Shown: one piece after another, positions 10,684 to 22,369 of the stretch
Position numbering within the stretch: the stretch's first letter is position 1
Layout: each line of letters opens with the position of its first letter
Origin: Leptasterias polaris
Taxonomy: Eukaryota; Echinodermata; Asteroidea; Forcipulatida; Asteriidae
Length of the DNA: 64,000 bases
Direction of reading: 5' to 3'
Assembly: GCA_037783415.1 (NCBI GenBank)
Contig: JAZGTN010000088.1
Location: forward strand, 1,116,001-1,180,000
Program-made: the position numbers and the translations under genes
The notes under the pieces: model-generated
What the model saw: the letters and a program-made list of their open reading frames with translations, nothing else
The model's database searches: none
What the model was told of the DNA's origin: nothing

Positions 10684-11101
10684 TGGCGTGTCGTGACCAA
10701 GCGGATAAGAACACCTAACTCAAGCTCTGGTGTTTCTGATCAGCAGAGTGTGGGTTCGAATCCCAGTCGTGACACTTGTGTCCTTAAGCAAGACACTTAA
10801 CCACATGCTTCGTCCTTCGGATGGGACGTTAAGCCGTTGGTCCCGTGTGTTGTGTAATGCACGTAAAAGAACCCAGTGCACTTATCGTAAAGAGAAGGGG
10901 TTCGCCCCGGTGTTCCTGGTTTGATTGGCTGCATATTGCGCCACAGTACCTTGTAAACCATTACATGGTGCTTTGTAAAGGAATAGGTCTCATACTTCAA
11001 CACGTAACTCCACATACCTTGTAGGAAAAATACTGAGCGCTTTGAGACACCCATTGGGAGTATAAAGCGCTATATAAGAACTGCGTATTATTATTATTAT
11101 T
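10684..11101 (+). mobile_element. tRNA-derived SINE, subfamily 2, full length with (ATT)n tail
   Basis: The head has GTCGTGACCAAGCGG (box A) and GTGGGTTCGAATCCCAG (box B). The body contains CTTCGTCCTTCGGATGGGAC, GTGTTGTGTAATGCACGTAA and TTCGCCCCGGTGTTCCTGG. It ends AAGCGCTATATAAGAACTGC followed by (ATT)n. At about 418 bp it is the best preserved of this subfamily; other copies are at 15128-15547 (minus), 46192-46368 (broken) and 49765-50173. Confidence 0.88.
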
Positions 11102-11938
11102 AAATAATTGTTTACTATTTTTGAACATTTATCTTTCAGCATGGGTTGCATCCTAAGTGACTTCTATTTAGTTGGGTGCACGCTTTACACACGAAATGTC
11201 ATGTCTGTAAAAATGTCATAATATAGAGATTATGTATTCAAGCAGTAGAGCAAACACAAATCTCAATTTATTTTTAATCTTTCGTGATTTTTCTGGTCAA
11301 CAAAATACAACATAATGTATGTTGTGTAAGACAAAACTATCACAAGTTGGTTCCTCAGGAGACTAACCTTCAAACTGCAATTTATTTGCTGATCTTCCAG
11401 TTAATCCCCAATAACCCTTCAATGATTTAGAAGACACAACATGTATTCTGACATGGCATGCAATTCATCAAGCTCACGTGTTGAATACAACTCCTATTTG
11501 GCTCACAGTTAGTAACTCAAATATTTGGACAAAAACACAGTGGAGATTGTTCTTAAAAATCACAGGGGGAGGAGGTCTTTGGGCGCAACTGATTAATTTG
11601 AAGTGACTGAGGCTTTGAAATGACATTCTTCTCTGCATTAAATTTGCAGTAATTTTGACCGCGTGGGGGCAATTGTGAACACATTTTACGTAATTCAAAA
11701 CAAGTAAAACAAACTGGTTTTGTCATTTTTGCAATTATCATTATCTATTTGCCCATTTATGATAATATACAAAAAACAACACACACAGGCAGTCAAAATA
11801 AGATGAAACTGAGTAATTGTGATGCAAAGAAATTCGCTGTTGACAGCGCCTAATAAACACGCAGTCATAAATACAACAAACTCAAGTGTAGGCCTTAAAC
11901 GTCAGGTTTCTACAAAATAAATCTTGTACGGCAACTCA

Positions 11939-11951
11939 CCATCCTGCACCA
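11939..11951 (-). CDS. LMBR1: Candidate first coding exon of the LMBR1-like gene
   Basis: On the minus strand ATG GTG CAG GAT G is followed at once by the strong donor GTGAGT. The human protein also starts with a very short acidic peptide (MEGQDE). The exon would leave in phase 1 while the first certain exon (8737-8830) enters in phase 0, so a middle exon of roughly 50 bp must lie between them; I did not find it. The ATG sits in the palindrome CCATGG, so the plus strand also offers a good-context ATG here. This start rests on position and the donor only. Confidence 0.35.
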
Positions 11952-12249
11952 TGGCGGATGCTACTTACTCAATACTTGCTGACTATTTGTTAGTTGGACG
12001 CTGGGAAATCAGCTTTCTGTGCGTGCCCCCAAGCATGAATAAATATCTTAATTTATTGGTTAGTCGCTGGATCGTTATCATGCCAACTGCATAAATTAAG
12101 ACATAAATATATCAACCCTGTCCATTTCTTATTGCATTAATTTTGCCGATGCATGAATTGTACCATTTAGTTACCAACATAAAAAGCAGTAAATTTCTTA
12201 ATTTTTCAAGGGAGCCTCATGAACATACTGTTGTACATGTCATTGCCAA

Positions 12250-12668
12250 AGTGCAGGATTGAGAAGGATTTGGGCTTTTAGGGATCTGCAACACAGGAGG
12301 ATTTAGAAGGGTTTGGGCTACAATGAGTTTTTGTTAGGGTAGGATTTAGCAGGACTTGGGCTATCGGGCTGTTTTTACATAGGAGGATTTAGAAGGTTTT
12401 AGGTCTTATGCAGCTTAGCCAAAATAGGATTCTGAAGGTTTTGGGCTTTTAGGGGTGGAGATTGTAATAAAGCTGACATATTTGCCCCAGCAGAGCACCT
12501 AAAGTAAATCACAAAGTTGACTCCCTAACTTCTGTCTCAAAAGGATTTAGAAGGATTTGGGCTAATATGTATACATGTATTTACAATAAGGAGAAGGATA
12601 TAGAAGGATTTGGGCACTTTAGGTTTATGACAACTTTAATCTGAAGGATATAGAAGGATTTGGGCAGT
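12250..12668 (+). repeat. Degenerate array of AGGATTTAGAAGGATTTGGGC motifs
   Basis: About eight copies of a 20-bp motif near AGGATTTAGAAGGATTTGGG lie at irregular spacing over 420 bp, each usually followed by CTTTTAGG-like or CTAT-like sequence. Copies vary by a few bases and the gaps differ, so this is an old or interrupted array rather than a clean minisatellite. It lies upstream of the LMBR1-like gene. Confidence 0.75.
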
Positions 12669-12819
12669 ATGTTTACCCAAGGGTCTAGTCTGTTAGGGGT
12701 TTTAATACTAATAGAAATATACGATTTATATTTCTACTGGGTATAAAATTAAAATACTCAGTTTTAATGGCTATTATGTAAGGTTTAGTATACATCATGC
12801 ACGTTGTCGTTTCAATAAT

Positions 12820-13218
12820 AAAAGGTAGGGTCATAGATGTACACTTTGGTAATGACCTCGAAAAAATGTGTGTAATTTCTACCCGAAAACTTGCTGTTAT
12901 AAAGACGGTAATGGGAGTAAGTATCCTGTAAAAGTAATTCATCTGAAATGCCCCCGTTGCTTAGAAATAAGTAAAAACATTTGTCTTTTCGCGAATGCTG
13001 CGGCCAGAGATGCGGTTGGTACCTGCTGTCACCTCGTTAATTGTGGATGGGATTCTACGTTCTTGTGAAAATACTGTGACAGTTTTTCGCTGTTTTCTTA
13101 ACAAGTGCTATTGTATTCAGCTGAAACTGTTATCCAAGTGACCTTTATTGTATCTTTCTTGATAATTTTGTCAATAAATCAGACATTGACAAAAACCAAT
13201 CTATGACCCTACCTTTAA
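12820..13218. mobile_element. MITE family A, about 400 bp
   Basis: The ends AAAGGTAGGGTCATAGATGT and ACCAATCTATGACCCTACCTTT are inverted. The interior has GCGAATGCTGCGGCCAGAGATG, ACCTCGTTAATTGTGGATGG and TGTATTCAGCTGAAACTG, shared with the copies at 44597-45135 and 57396-57955. The 34-bp minisatellite begins 34 bp beyond its right end. Confidence 0.82.
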
Positions 13219-13251
13219 CAATCTGGCAAAACTGTGTTTTATGGACACATT

Positions 13252-14921
13252 GTACATCAAGCTAGAGTAAATGTGCATTCTTAAGGTACATCAAGCTAGA
13301 GTAAATGTGCATTCTTAAGGTACATCAAGCTAGAGTAAATGTGCATTCTTAAGGTACATCAAGCTAGAGTAAATGTGCATTCTTAAGGTACATCAAGCTA
13401 GAGTAAATGTGCATTCTTAAGGTACATCAAGCTAGAGTAAATGTGCATTCTTAAGGTACATCAAGCTAGAGTAAATGTGCATTCTTAAGGTACATCAAGC
13501 TAGAGTAAATGTGCATTCTTAAGGTACATCAAGCTAGAGTAAATGTGCATTCTTAAGGTACATCAAGCTAGAGTAAATGTGCATTCTTAAGGTACATCAA
13601 GCTAGAGTAAATGTGCATTCTTAAGGTACATCAAGCTAGAGTAAATGTGCATTCTTAAGGTACATCAAGCTAGAGTAAATGTGCATTCTTAAGGTACATC
13701 AAGCTAGAGTAAATGTGCATTCTTAAGGTACATCAAGCTAGAGTAAATGTGCATTCTTAAGGTACATCAAGCTAGAGTAAATGTGCATTCTTAAGGTACA
13801 TCAAGCTAGAGTAAATGTGCATTCTTAAGGTACATCAAGCTAGAGTAAATGTGCATTCTTAAGGTACATCAAGCTAGAGTAAATGTGCATTCTTAAGGTA
13901 CATCAAGCTAGAGTAAATGTGCATTCTTAAGGTACATCAAGCTAGAGTAAATGTGCATTCTTAAGGTACATCAAGCTAGAGTAAATGTGCATTCTTAAGG
14001 TACATCAAGCTAGAGTAAATGTGCATTCTTAAGGTACATCAAGCTAGAGTAAATGTGCATTCTTAAGGTACATCAAGCTAGAGTAAATGTGCATTCTTAA
14101 GGTACATCAAGCTAGAGTAAATGTGCATTCTTAAGGTACATCAAGCTAGAGTAAATGTGCATTCTTAAGGTACATCAAGCTAGAGTAAATGTGCATTCTT
14201 AAGGTACATCAAGCTAGAGTAAATGTGCATTCTTAAGGTACATCAAGCTAGAGTAAATGTGCATTCTTAAGGTACATCAAGCTAGAGTAAATGTGCATTC
14301 TTAAGGTACATCAAGCTAGAGTAAATGTGCATTCTTAAGGTACATCAAGCTAGAGTAAATGTGCATTCTTAAGGTACATCAAGCTAGAGTAAATGTGCAT
14401 TCTTAAGGTACATCAAGCTAGAGTAAATGTGCATTCTTAAGGTACATCAAGCTAGAGTAAATGTGCATTCTTAAGGTACATCAAGCTAGAGTAAATGTGC
14501 ATTCTTAAGGTACATCAAGCTAGAGTAAATGTGCATTCTTAAGGTACATCAAGCTAGAGTAAATGTGCATTCTTAAGGTACATCAAGCTAGAGTAAATGT
14601 GCATTCTTAAGGTACATCAAGCTAGAGTAAATGTGCATTCTTAAGGTACATCAAGCTAGAGTAAATGTGCATTCTTAAGGTACATCAAGCTAGAGTAAAT
14701 GTGCATTCTTAAGGTACATCAAGCTAGAGTAAATGTGCATTCTTAAGGTACATCAAGCTAGAGTAAATGTGCATTCTTAAGGTACATCAAGCTAGAGTAA
14801 ATGTGCATTCTTAAGGTACATCAAGCTAGAGTAAATGTGCATTCTTAAGGTACATCAAGCTAGAGTAAATGTGCATTCTTAAGGTACATCAAGCTAGAGT
14901 AAATGTGCATTCTTAAGGTAC
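13252..14921 (+). repeat. 34-bp minisatellite, about 49 near-identical copies
   Basis: The unit begins GTACATCAAGCTAGAGTAAA and ends TGTGCATTCTTAAG. The spacing is 34 bp throughout 1670 bp, and I saw no variant inside the array. It ends in GGTACTGTACATATTATGTA, where ACTGTACATA and TATGTACAGT form a near-perfect inverted pair. The homogeneity points to recent amplification or strong gene conversion. A chance ORF starts at its right end and is not a gene. Confidence 0.97.
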
Positions 14922-15127
14922 TGTACATATTATGTACAGTATTAAACTCACTTTTTAATCATAAATTTTCTTACAGCAAGAACATCATCGACTATGAATG
15001 TATGGGCACATGTCAGTTTTTATTAATCGTTCTATTCCTAGTTGCTTTATTTTTGAAGTGCAACACATTGTTTAAAATGTTGTTTCAGTATCGATCCTGA
15101 TCTCACATACTCTCAGTCTCGGTCTCA

Positions 15128-15547
15128 GTAATACATAATAATAATAATATACTGCGCTTAATACTATGTTTCTAACCGCTGCATTATTAAGTCGGAGCTA
15201 TGTTTTTAAGTAACGTGTATGAGACCTGTTCCTTTGCATAGCACCATGTACATGTAATGTTTTACAAGGTGCTGTGGCGCAACATGCAGCCAAACAAACC
15301 AGGAACACCGGGGCGAACCCCTTCTCTTAGTCTTAACGATAAGTGCACTGTATTTTTGTACGTGCATTACACAGCACATAGGACCTACGGCTTTATGTCC
15401 CATCCGAAGGACAAGGCAATAATGGATGTGTCTTGCTTACATATTTATATGGACACAACTGTCATGACCGGGACTCGAACCAACACTCTGCTGATCAGAA
15501 ACACCAGAGCTTGAGTAAAGTGCTCTTATCCGCTCCGCCACGACACA
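15128..15547 (-). mobile_element. tRNA-derived SINE, subfamily 2, reverse orientation
   Basis: Reading the minus strand, the tRNA head lies at 15440-15547 (GGCGGAGCGGATAAGAGCAC; box B inside GTTCGAGTCCCGGTCATGAC). The body continues to the (ATT)-type tail near 15128. It matches the copy at 10684-11101, including the complements of GGGCGAACCCCTTCTCTTA and CCCATCCGAAGGACAAGGC. Confidence 0.87.
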
Positions 15548-16302
15548 CCATTAAATGTGTTAAAACTGTACAGATTTACACGTATTACACTCTATAAAAG
15601 AGCTGTGTATTTGTGTTATGTGCAGAATCAATGACATCATCCTGGCATAACATATACCTGGAATAGACCTTACGCATACATGTACATGTATGACGTCATT
15701 TGAGTAGGACGCCCTCGCCTAGAGGTCATAGTGAGATTGTTCGTTGGCCAATCATGTGCACCGCGCATACAAATCTGTGCGTTTCATCATCGGCTTACAT
15801 GTACCTCTAAGATGGCTGCTGGATGACCTCAATGCATTTGGTCTCACATGTACATGTATGTAGTGCGTTATTAGGTTTTTGCCTTAAAACCAATGCATTA
15901 ATGGGGCTATGTTGTCATATCAAAGCCTGTAACTGTACGTACATGTATGAACTCTCACCATTTACTGCATTTGCACGCCCTACCTCTGTATCATTATGGA
16001 GAGCACGCGCACATGACTGGGTGAGAGTTCATACACAGCCACAGGCTGCTTTGATCACGACGACGACACGGCCCATTTATACTCAGTATTTTTCCCAGAG
16101 TCCTGTGAAAAAAACATGCTGGATGGGACATAATGTACATGTCCATGCACAATGTGTAATGAACATTACCCAATGCATCAGGTACATGTATTAATACCCA
16201 ATGCATCAGGTAGAACCAATAGCTCCATGGTCACGTACATAAACATGTACACACAACATCACCTCCCAAGTGGTTTTGCAAATTATAGGCATAGGCCTAC
16301 CC

Positions 16303-16679
16303 TTAAAGGCACTGAACATGTTTGGTAATTATCAAAGACCAGTATTGTCACTCGGTGTATCCCAACATATGCATAAAATAACAAACCTGTGAAAATTTGG
16401 GCTGAATCGGTCATCGAAGTTGCAAGAAAATAAAGAAAGAAAAAAACACCCTTGTTGCACAATTTTGTGTGCTTTCAGATGCTAATAAAAGGCTTCATGC
16501 AAGAAGTCTTTTATTATTTTAGTGAGAAGTTACCTCTTTCTCAAAAACTACGTTACTTCAGAGAGAGTGGTTTCTCACAATGTTTTATACTATCAACAGC
16601 TCTCCGTTGCTGGTTACCAAGTAAGTTTTTATGCTAATATATATTTTGAGTAATTAGCAAACGTGTACAGTGCCTTTAA
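16303..16679. mobile_element. MITE family B, about 375 bp
   Basis: The ends TTAAAGGCACTGAACATGTT and AACGTGTACAGTGCCTTTAA are inverted. The interior has AGACCAGTATTGTCACTCGG, CACCCTTGTTGCACAATTTT and ACTATCAACAGCTCTCCGTT. Copies in the opposite orientation lie at 23754-24132 and 45387-45762. A 61-codon frame inside is repeat-derived. Confidence 0.88.
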
Positions 16680-16961
16680 TGGTATCTTCATACATTGTAC
16701 TGAACTGTACGTACATGTACAAGAATGTATTTGCAGGAATTTTTTAAAAGAAACTTAACCTTGCTACAGAACTTTACAGTCTGAAAAAAAAGTGAGTTTA
16801 AAAAAACCCTACTTGTTTATTGTACCTTGGATGACCTTGTTACACAATAAAATGTTGTCAGACATTCCTAGCCCTTGAATGAATAGCATTACCAGTAGTC
16901 TTCTGTTATGATACATGTACGTACATGTATGTGTACCCACCCACCCCTTCCTTGCACACAG

Positions 16962-17187
16962 AACACCTCACAGATGCATACAATCTACTACTGGCCAAAT
17001 GCCAGATAAAACACCCAAGGATCAGTCGAAATTCACTCTTAGTGGTCTGGCTGCTTAGTTTAGTGTTGAAAAGCATTCCTATTTAATATGAATTATGGAC
17101 AAGTGCAAAAGCTGACGGACCAGTGAAATGAAAAGCTGACTATTCCTGCTGGCTAGTCACTGAAAAAGTAAAGGGCAAACCCTGCCT
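16962..17187. repeat. Interspersed repeat family I, partial copy
   Basis: Contains TGGCCAAATGCCAG, ATTCACTCTTAGTGGTCTGG, GCTGGCTAGTCACTGAAAAA and AAGGGCAAACCCTG in the same order as at 10258-10650 and 19937-20163. Confidence 0.7.
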
Positions 17188-17528
17188 ACATGTACTGGAT
17201 TCATTTGTATGTTACTTACATGTACCTAATGTACACTGAACTATCCTACATGTACATGTAGCTCCAGGAATAAAAGCAGACTTTGCATGTAAAGGAGCTA
17301 CAAGGTTTCACTTCGTCTGTAAAGTGCATATGTAAATGTACGATATTGTATTGCAAATGAGATGTCTAGCCACTAGTGTGAATTCATGAAATGATTGTCA
17401 TTCCACTCAACCGGCCAGCACCCATTTCATCAACTGTGCACTGTTGAGAGTGAAGTGACATTCTTGGATGCAGCCTGACATTTTTGTTGGGAGAACTTTG
17501 TACAAATTTCCAAGGAAACTGGACCTAA

Positions 17529-17652
17529 TTTCACGGCTCTGTTTGTCTTGCAGAATTCATCACTAAATTACCCTTGGAATATAAATGTGCTTTATGGGCC
17601 CAATAAGCACACGATTCCATGTTATTAAAGTAGCAACATGAAATTGGGTCCC
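17529..17652. mobile_element. MITE family E remnant
   Basis: Begins CTAATTTCACGGCTCTGTTTG and ends ATGAAATTGGGTCCC, degenerate versions of the GGGCCC-type ends at 6181-6430, with a diverged interior. An old or deleted copy. Confidence 0.5.
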
Positions 17653-17747
17653 GTGTTTTCTAGGTGCTTTTAATAGCTTGACTAAAAACCTCTTCACCGC
17701 TGAACTTGCACATTACACACCTACATGTATGACATCCCTATCAGTTC

Positions 17748-18555
17748 CGACACCCCTGTACATGTTCCAACAACCCTATGTTCCGACAACCTTTGTTCCG
17801 ACAACCTTTGTTTCGACAACCCTATGTGTACAATGCATATTCCGACAACCTATATTCTGAAAGTCCAATGTTCTGAAAGTCCAATGTTCTGAAAGCCCAA
17901 TGTTCTGACTCCCCTACATGTATGTTCCGACAACCCTATGTATGTTCCAACAACCTTTGTTCCGACAACCCTACATGTACAATGCATATTCCGACGACCC
18001 TATATTCTGAAAGCCCTATATTCTGAAAGCCCAATGTTCTGACAACCCTAGTTCTGACAACCCTATGTTCCGACAACCCTATGTTCCGACAACCCAATCT
18101 TCCAACAACCCTATGTTCCGACAACCCAATCTTTCAACAACCCTATGTTCCGACAACCCAATCTTCCAACAACCCTATGTTCCGATAACCCAATCTTCCA
18201 ACAACCCTATGTTCCGATAACCCAATCTTCCAACAACCCTATGTTCCGATAACACAATCTTCCAACAACCCTATGTTCCGACAACCCAATCTTCCAACAA
18301 CCCTATGTTCCGATAACCCTATGTTCCGATAACCCAATCTTCCAACAACCCTATGTTCCGACAACCCAATCTTCCAACAACCCTATGTTCCGACAACCCA
18401 ATCTTCCAACAACCCTATGTTCCGACAACCGAATCTTCCAAGAACCCTATGTTCCGATAACCCAATCTTCCAACAACCCGATAGATGTTCCGACAACAAT
18501 AGATCTTCCGACTAACAATGTGTTCCGTCACCACTACATTCCAACACCCCTATGT
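17748..18555 (+). repeat. CCGACAACCC-type array, resolving to a 32-bp unit
   Basis: The basic 16-bp word is TTCCGACAACCCTATG. From about 18070 to 18480 it alternates with a variant (CCAATCTTCCAACAA) to give a 32-bp higher-order unit repeated roughly 13 times. The left part (17748-18060) is irregular, with TTCTGAAAGCCCAATG variants and embedded TACATGTA. Both edges decay, as expected for an array that homogenises in its centre. Frames through it are spurious. Confidence 0.93.
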
Positions 18556-18559
18556 ATTT

Positions 18560-19725
18560 TCCTAATGAAGTGATGTCTCAAATATAATTTAAGATTTATC
18601 CTGCAACTAATTCTCTTCTTAAAGACCAGCTGGAACGAAAACGGCAACAAGTGATCTTTGATGTTCAACACATTTACAATGTGTTCAGTCAATAAGGAAA
18701 TTTACTTCACATGAGACGAGAGTAAACAGATTTTAAATAATAAACAACCCCAATCATTTTGAAATCCTTCTCCGATGTACTTTTCAGAAAGCTTCACAAA
18801 AAGCTCTGTGACATCATCACTCATACTTCATTGTAACAGCCGTTTTGTACAGCCGCTTTGTTGCAACAACAAAGCAACATCCCACAGATGACATCAAAGT
18901 ACATTATTGTCATGTTGACGCATGCTGTCAATGGCAGAAGCAGTCAATAGTTCATGTAACTAGTTTTTTTCAAAACCTTGAGGTTGGGGCCTAATTCAGA
19001 TCGATAATTACGAAATATTCAGAAGTGCAAAAATATAATCAAAACACATTATAAACATGTTTAAATAGCATTACCGCTAACAATTGTTCGCTCAAGAGGC
19101 TGTTTAACGAGACGGTAGGCTACCATAGCAGTAGGTACTATTGTAGCACAATACAGTAAAAATGCAATAGAATTATCATACTACCTGTATGTAACATGAA
19201 GGTCAGAGGTCAGCACATGTCTGGCTACACACTACTTATACTGGATCATTTCACTTACACTAATCCTAATCCTAGCCCTAACCCTAACCCTAGTGTATGG
19301 ATCATGAGGGGTTATCAAAACATGGGTACCTGAGCATAGAGCAGTCAACCACAAAACAACTGTTTGTTCTCTTCTCCCAACACAATGATCGCCTTGTAAT
19401 GGAAGACACTGTACAGGGGAGCTTTAAAAAGCCCCCATGGTGTCCCAATGATGGTTCATTTTGAGGATCCTTGCTCACATCGGATCCCCCCCCCCTCCCC
19501 TGACTGATCCATCAGTCAAAATTCATCTTAATTTGGATTAGTTTGTACAAATACAATAGTTCTAATCATTTTTTTAATGATCATTTTCAGAAGTTGTTTT
19601 TGTAAGAAGTTGAAAAAAGGCATTCTTGACACTGAAGGATTCACTTCCCTAAATTTGTTTTCATACCCAGGATCCTACGTGTAACATTCCGTTTTAGTTT
19701 CATTCACATTTGTACATGTCCCAGG
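18560..19725. other. Non-coding stretch with a short telomere-like tract
   Basis: No exon-like frame or known repeat is visible. A short CCTAAT/CCCTAA tract lies at 19258-19294 and a C-run near 19487. Confidence 0.5.
19258..19294. repeat. Short interstitial telomere-like tract
   Basis: CTAATCCTAATCC then CTAACCCTAACCCTAG: three imperfect and two perfect CCCTAA units. Too short to be a telomere remnant with certainty. Confidence 0.6.
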
Positions 19726-19726
19726 C

Positions 19727-19882
19727 CTGAAAATACATGATGACCTCAGAGGCCATGTCCTCTGGCTGTTGCCCTAAAGTCTTCGCCTTGGTGCCCCTTT
19801 GAAAGTTCCTAAAAGACTTGCTAAGAGTGTACGATGGAAGTGCCCTCTTAAAGATGGAATTTCAGGCCCGAGGTACAACTGT
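19727..19882. repeat. Interspersed repeat family H
   Basis: Words CAGGCCTGAAAAT, GCCTTGGTGCCCCTTTGAAA and the closing TTTCAGGCCCGAGG match copies at 21555-21737, 39628-39825 and 52432-52574. The ends are inverted (GCCTGGAATTTC type), suggesting a MITE. Confidence 0.6.
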
Positions 19883-19936
19883 ACACAGAGTAATGTCCAT
19901 CCAGCTGCCTTCCTGTACACATGTTTGACCCTTCAG

Positions 19937-20163
19937 CAGCGTTCTCCCTTAACAGTGGTCCGCTGGCCAAATGCCAGTTCAAAAAAAAGAGGACCAGTAA
20001 AAAATTCCCTCCAAGTGGTCCGGCTGGCTACATGTTTTCAATGTTAGAAAAAATCCCTATTTCATTTGAAGTATGGGGCAGTGAAAAAAGGTGATGGACT
20101 AGTAAAATTACTAGCTAACTGGTCCTGCTGGCCAGTCACTAAAACTGTTAAGGGCAAACCCTG
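19937..20163. repeat. Interspersed repeat family I
   Basis: Starts GCGTTCTCCCTTAACAGTGG, includes CCAAGTGGTCCGGCTGGCTA and GGTCCTGCTGGCCAGTCACT, and ends AAGGGCAAACCCTG. It is the clearest of the four copies in this window. Confidence 0.75.
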
Positions 20164-20169
20164 TTAGGC

Positions 20170-22300
20170 CTACTCAGCAGTTTGATTAAATAATAGCCCA
20201 AGCCTGATGCTCTTAACTGAGGCAATTGCCTGGTATAGCCTAGAGGTACCCTTTACCATGGAAAAACCTGCTAGCCTGCAGCACTCTGTATCTAACTACA
20301 TGTACATGTATGTACTGTCATTCATTCTATAGCATGCTTGGCTAGCATTGTCTAGGTTTGCAACTACCTTGGTGTCACTTGAGATACCACACCAGAAAGA
20401 AAATGTGTACAAAGATTTTCACTTTAAATAATACACTGGGACAATTACACACACTGTTTGCACAAACTGCCATTCAACTGCAAGTAGAGAGATTGATCTT
20501 TCACCCTCTTCAAGTTTGATCTGTACAGTATCCTGACTCATAATCATTCCATTCAGTTCTCAGTATAGGCCCTGTGTAATGACTGACCTTGATTATGTGT
20601 ATAGGTCATCGCATTTATTATTACAAGAGTTTGGAATATTAGGCAACTCCCAATATGTAGGTAACCTGTGGAAATGTAAAGTTTGTATAAATAGTGATTT
20701 TATAAATTGGTGCACGAAGTACTGTACAGTAAACAAGCATACTTCAAATGATCAACAGGTTTGTACATTAAAAGTCATCAGTCAATGAGAGTTCACCAAT
20801 AATTCATGGTGTTGCAATACACACACTGTAATCAAATATAGCTTGCTGAAAAAAACTTCCCTTGTAAGTTGTGGTAACTGAGAGTTTGTCTACATTAAGT
20901 TTGTTTGTTTGTTTGTTTGGTTTACTTCCATCTGCACAATAAACTTGAAAATATATTAAATAACAACAGTTAAAAATGTAATTAATAGGCCCCTATGTAA
21001 ACAGGTACAAATGGAGGTAACATCCAGAGGAGGTATAACCTACCTGTAGTGGAGTACCCAGACTGGGAATAAAATGTATCAAAACTATCGGCCCCATTCT
21101 CCCATTCATGGCAATTGACAATAGACAAAGTGGCGTTCGGGTATGGCATCATTGTCAGGCGGGCTATAATCATTTTACTAAATAATTCCAGACCTGTTTG
21201 TCTAAGTGAAATTTGCCATCCTCACCACTTGGTGTCAATATCTGCATGCGCAAAATAACAACCTGACTCCAACTCAACTGGTCTACATGTACATATAAGT
21301 CTGTTCCTACCGGTATGCAACACCATTAACAAACGATACTACACTGTACTTTAATTTGAATGGTATTCGTTTCAATCTCTTGGGTAGAATGGGTACATTG
21401 TGTACACTTTTTTTTTTTCTCATTTAGTCTGAGATAAAATAATAATAACAAAACCATCAGTTGAAAAACATTGACTACAACAGTTGTTCACCTTCAGTCC
21501 ACTTTGTGTCTGAAATCTTCAGCCAGAAGCAGCTCACACATTGTTAGTGTTAGGATGATCCAGGCATGGAATTTCATCTTCGAGGGGGGGCAATGGGGCA
21601 AGGCAATTTTTTATTTTTTTTTGCAACTTGGGCGCTTCGATGGGAAAATCTCTAAGTCTGTGGGAAACTTTTGAAGGGGCACCGATGGCAAGACCAGAGC
21701 AACGAAGGCCATGGCCTCTGTGAAATTCCAGGTCCAGATGACCTTTGTACACAGTCACAGTGCATTCTCAAAAATGTTCCCATCTTTAAATAACAACACT
21801 TTTAAATGCCAGTCCCTGGACAATTAGCTTTAAGAGATGTAGACTTAACAACAAAAGTTGAAATGTGTAAAATACTTGCAATATAATGACATCCTTACTG
21901 AAATTTGACAAGTTGTATGCGCTATATTTTGGGGTACATTTCACGATGGAAAAAATGCACTAACATTAACAAACAGTCCCCTTACTAACCCAACCCCCTC
22001 CTCAATCATATCCAACTAATACTATGCGGCCAACCAACCAACAATCACAACTATTTAATTTTAAATGTACATGTAATTAGGAATCACACAAAAATAACAC
22101 GCGCCGGCCATGACGAACAATATCCAACAAAATAAGTAAAAAGGTAGCAAAATGTAGTAAATAATCATAATAATAATGTACTGAAACTTAAAAAGTGAAA
22201 AGTACAAATAAAATTAAAAATAAGTTTTTATGTATCTTCGACACAACTAATTCAGGAAAGATGCTGTATCCAAGTTCCAACCATAACTTTTCACTCGTCG
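20170..22300. other. Intergenic stretch without a recognisable gene
   Basis: No splice-consistent coding segment. It holds a (GTTT)n tract near 20900, a family H copy at 21555-21737 and scattered TACATGTA motifs. Confidence 0.5.
21555..21737. repeat. Interspersed repeat family H
   Basis: GGCATGGAATTTCATCTTCG, then a T-rich run, CTTCGATGGGAAAATCTCTA, GGGAAACTTTTGAAGGGGCA and TGTGAAATTCCAGGTCC. Inverted ends and internal order match the other family H copies. Confidence 0.7.
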
Positions 22301-22314
22301 TTTAGTTGCGATAA

Positions 22315-22359
22315 TCGTAACCCTCCTTTCCCGACGGGCTTTAGGCCGGAGGGTTACGA
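22315..22359. repeat. Perfect 12-bp stem hairpin
   Basis: TCGTAACCCTCC (22315-22326) is exactly complementary to GGAGGGTTACGA (22348-22359), with a 21-base spacer holding CCCGACGGG, itself a small foldback. No flanking repeat was recognised. Confidence 0.75.
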
Positions 22360-22369
22360 GACAATGAGC

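Noticed and set aside
13252..14921. CRISPR array
   Set aside because: Units are contiguous with no unique spacers, in a eukaryotic genome; it is a minisatellite.
16452..16637. Short frames starting MLHNFVCFQMLIKGFM, seen also at 23793-23984
   Set aside because: They recur because they lie inside family B MITE copies; indels differ between copies and no protein family fits.
19258..19294. Telomere or telomere fusion
   Set aside because: Only two perfect CCCTAA units; too short and mixed with CCTAAT.
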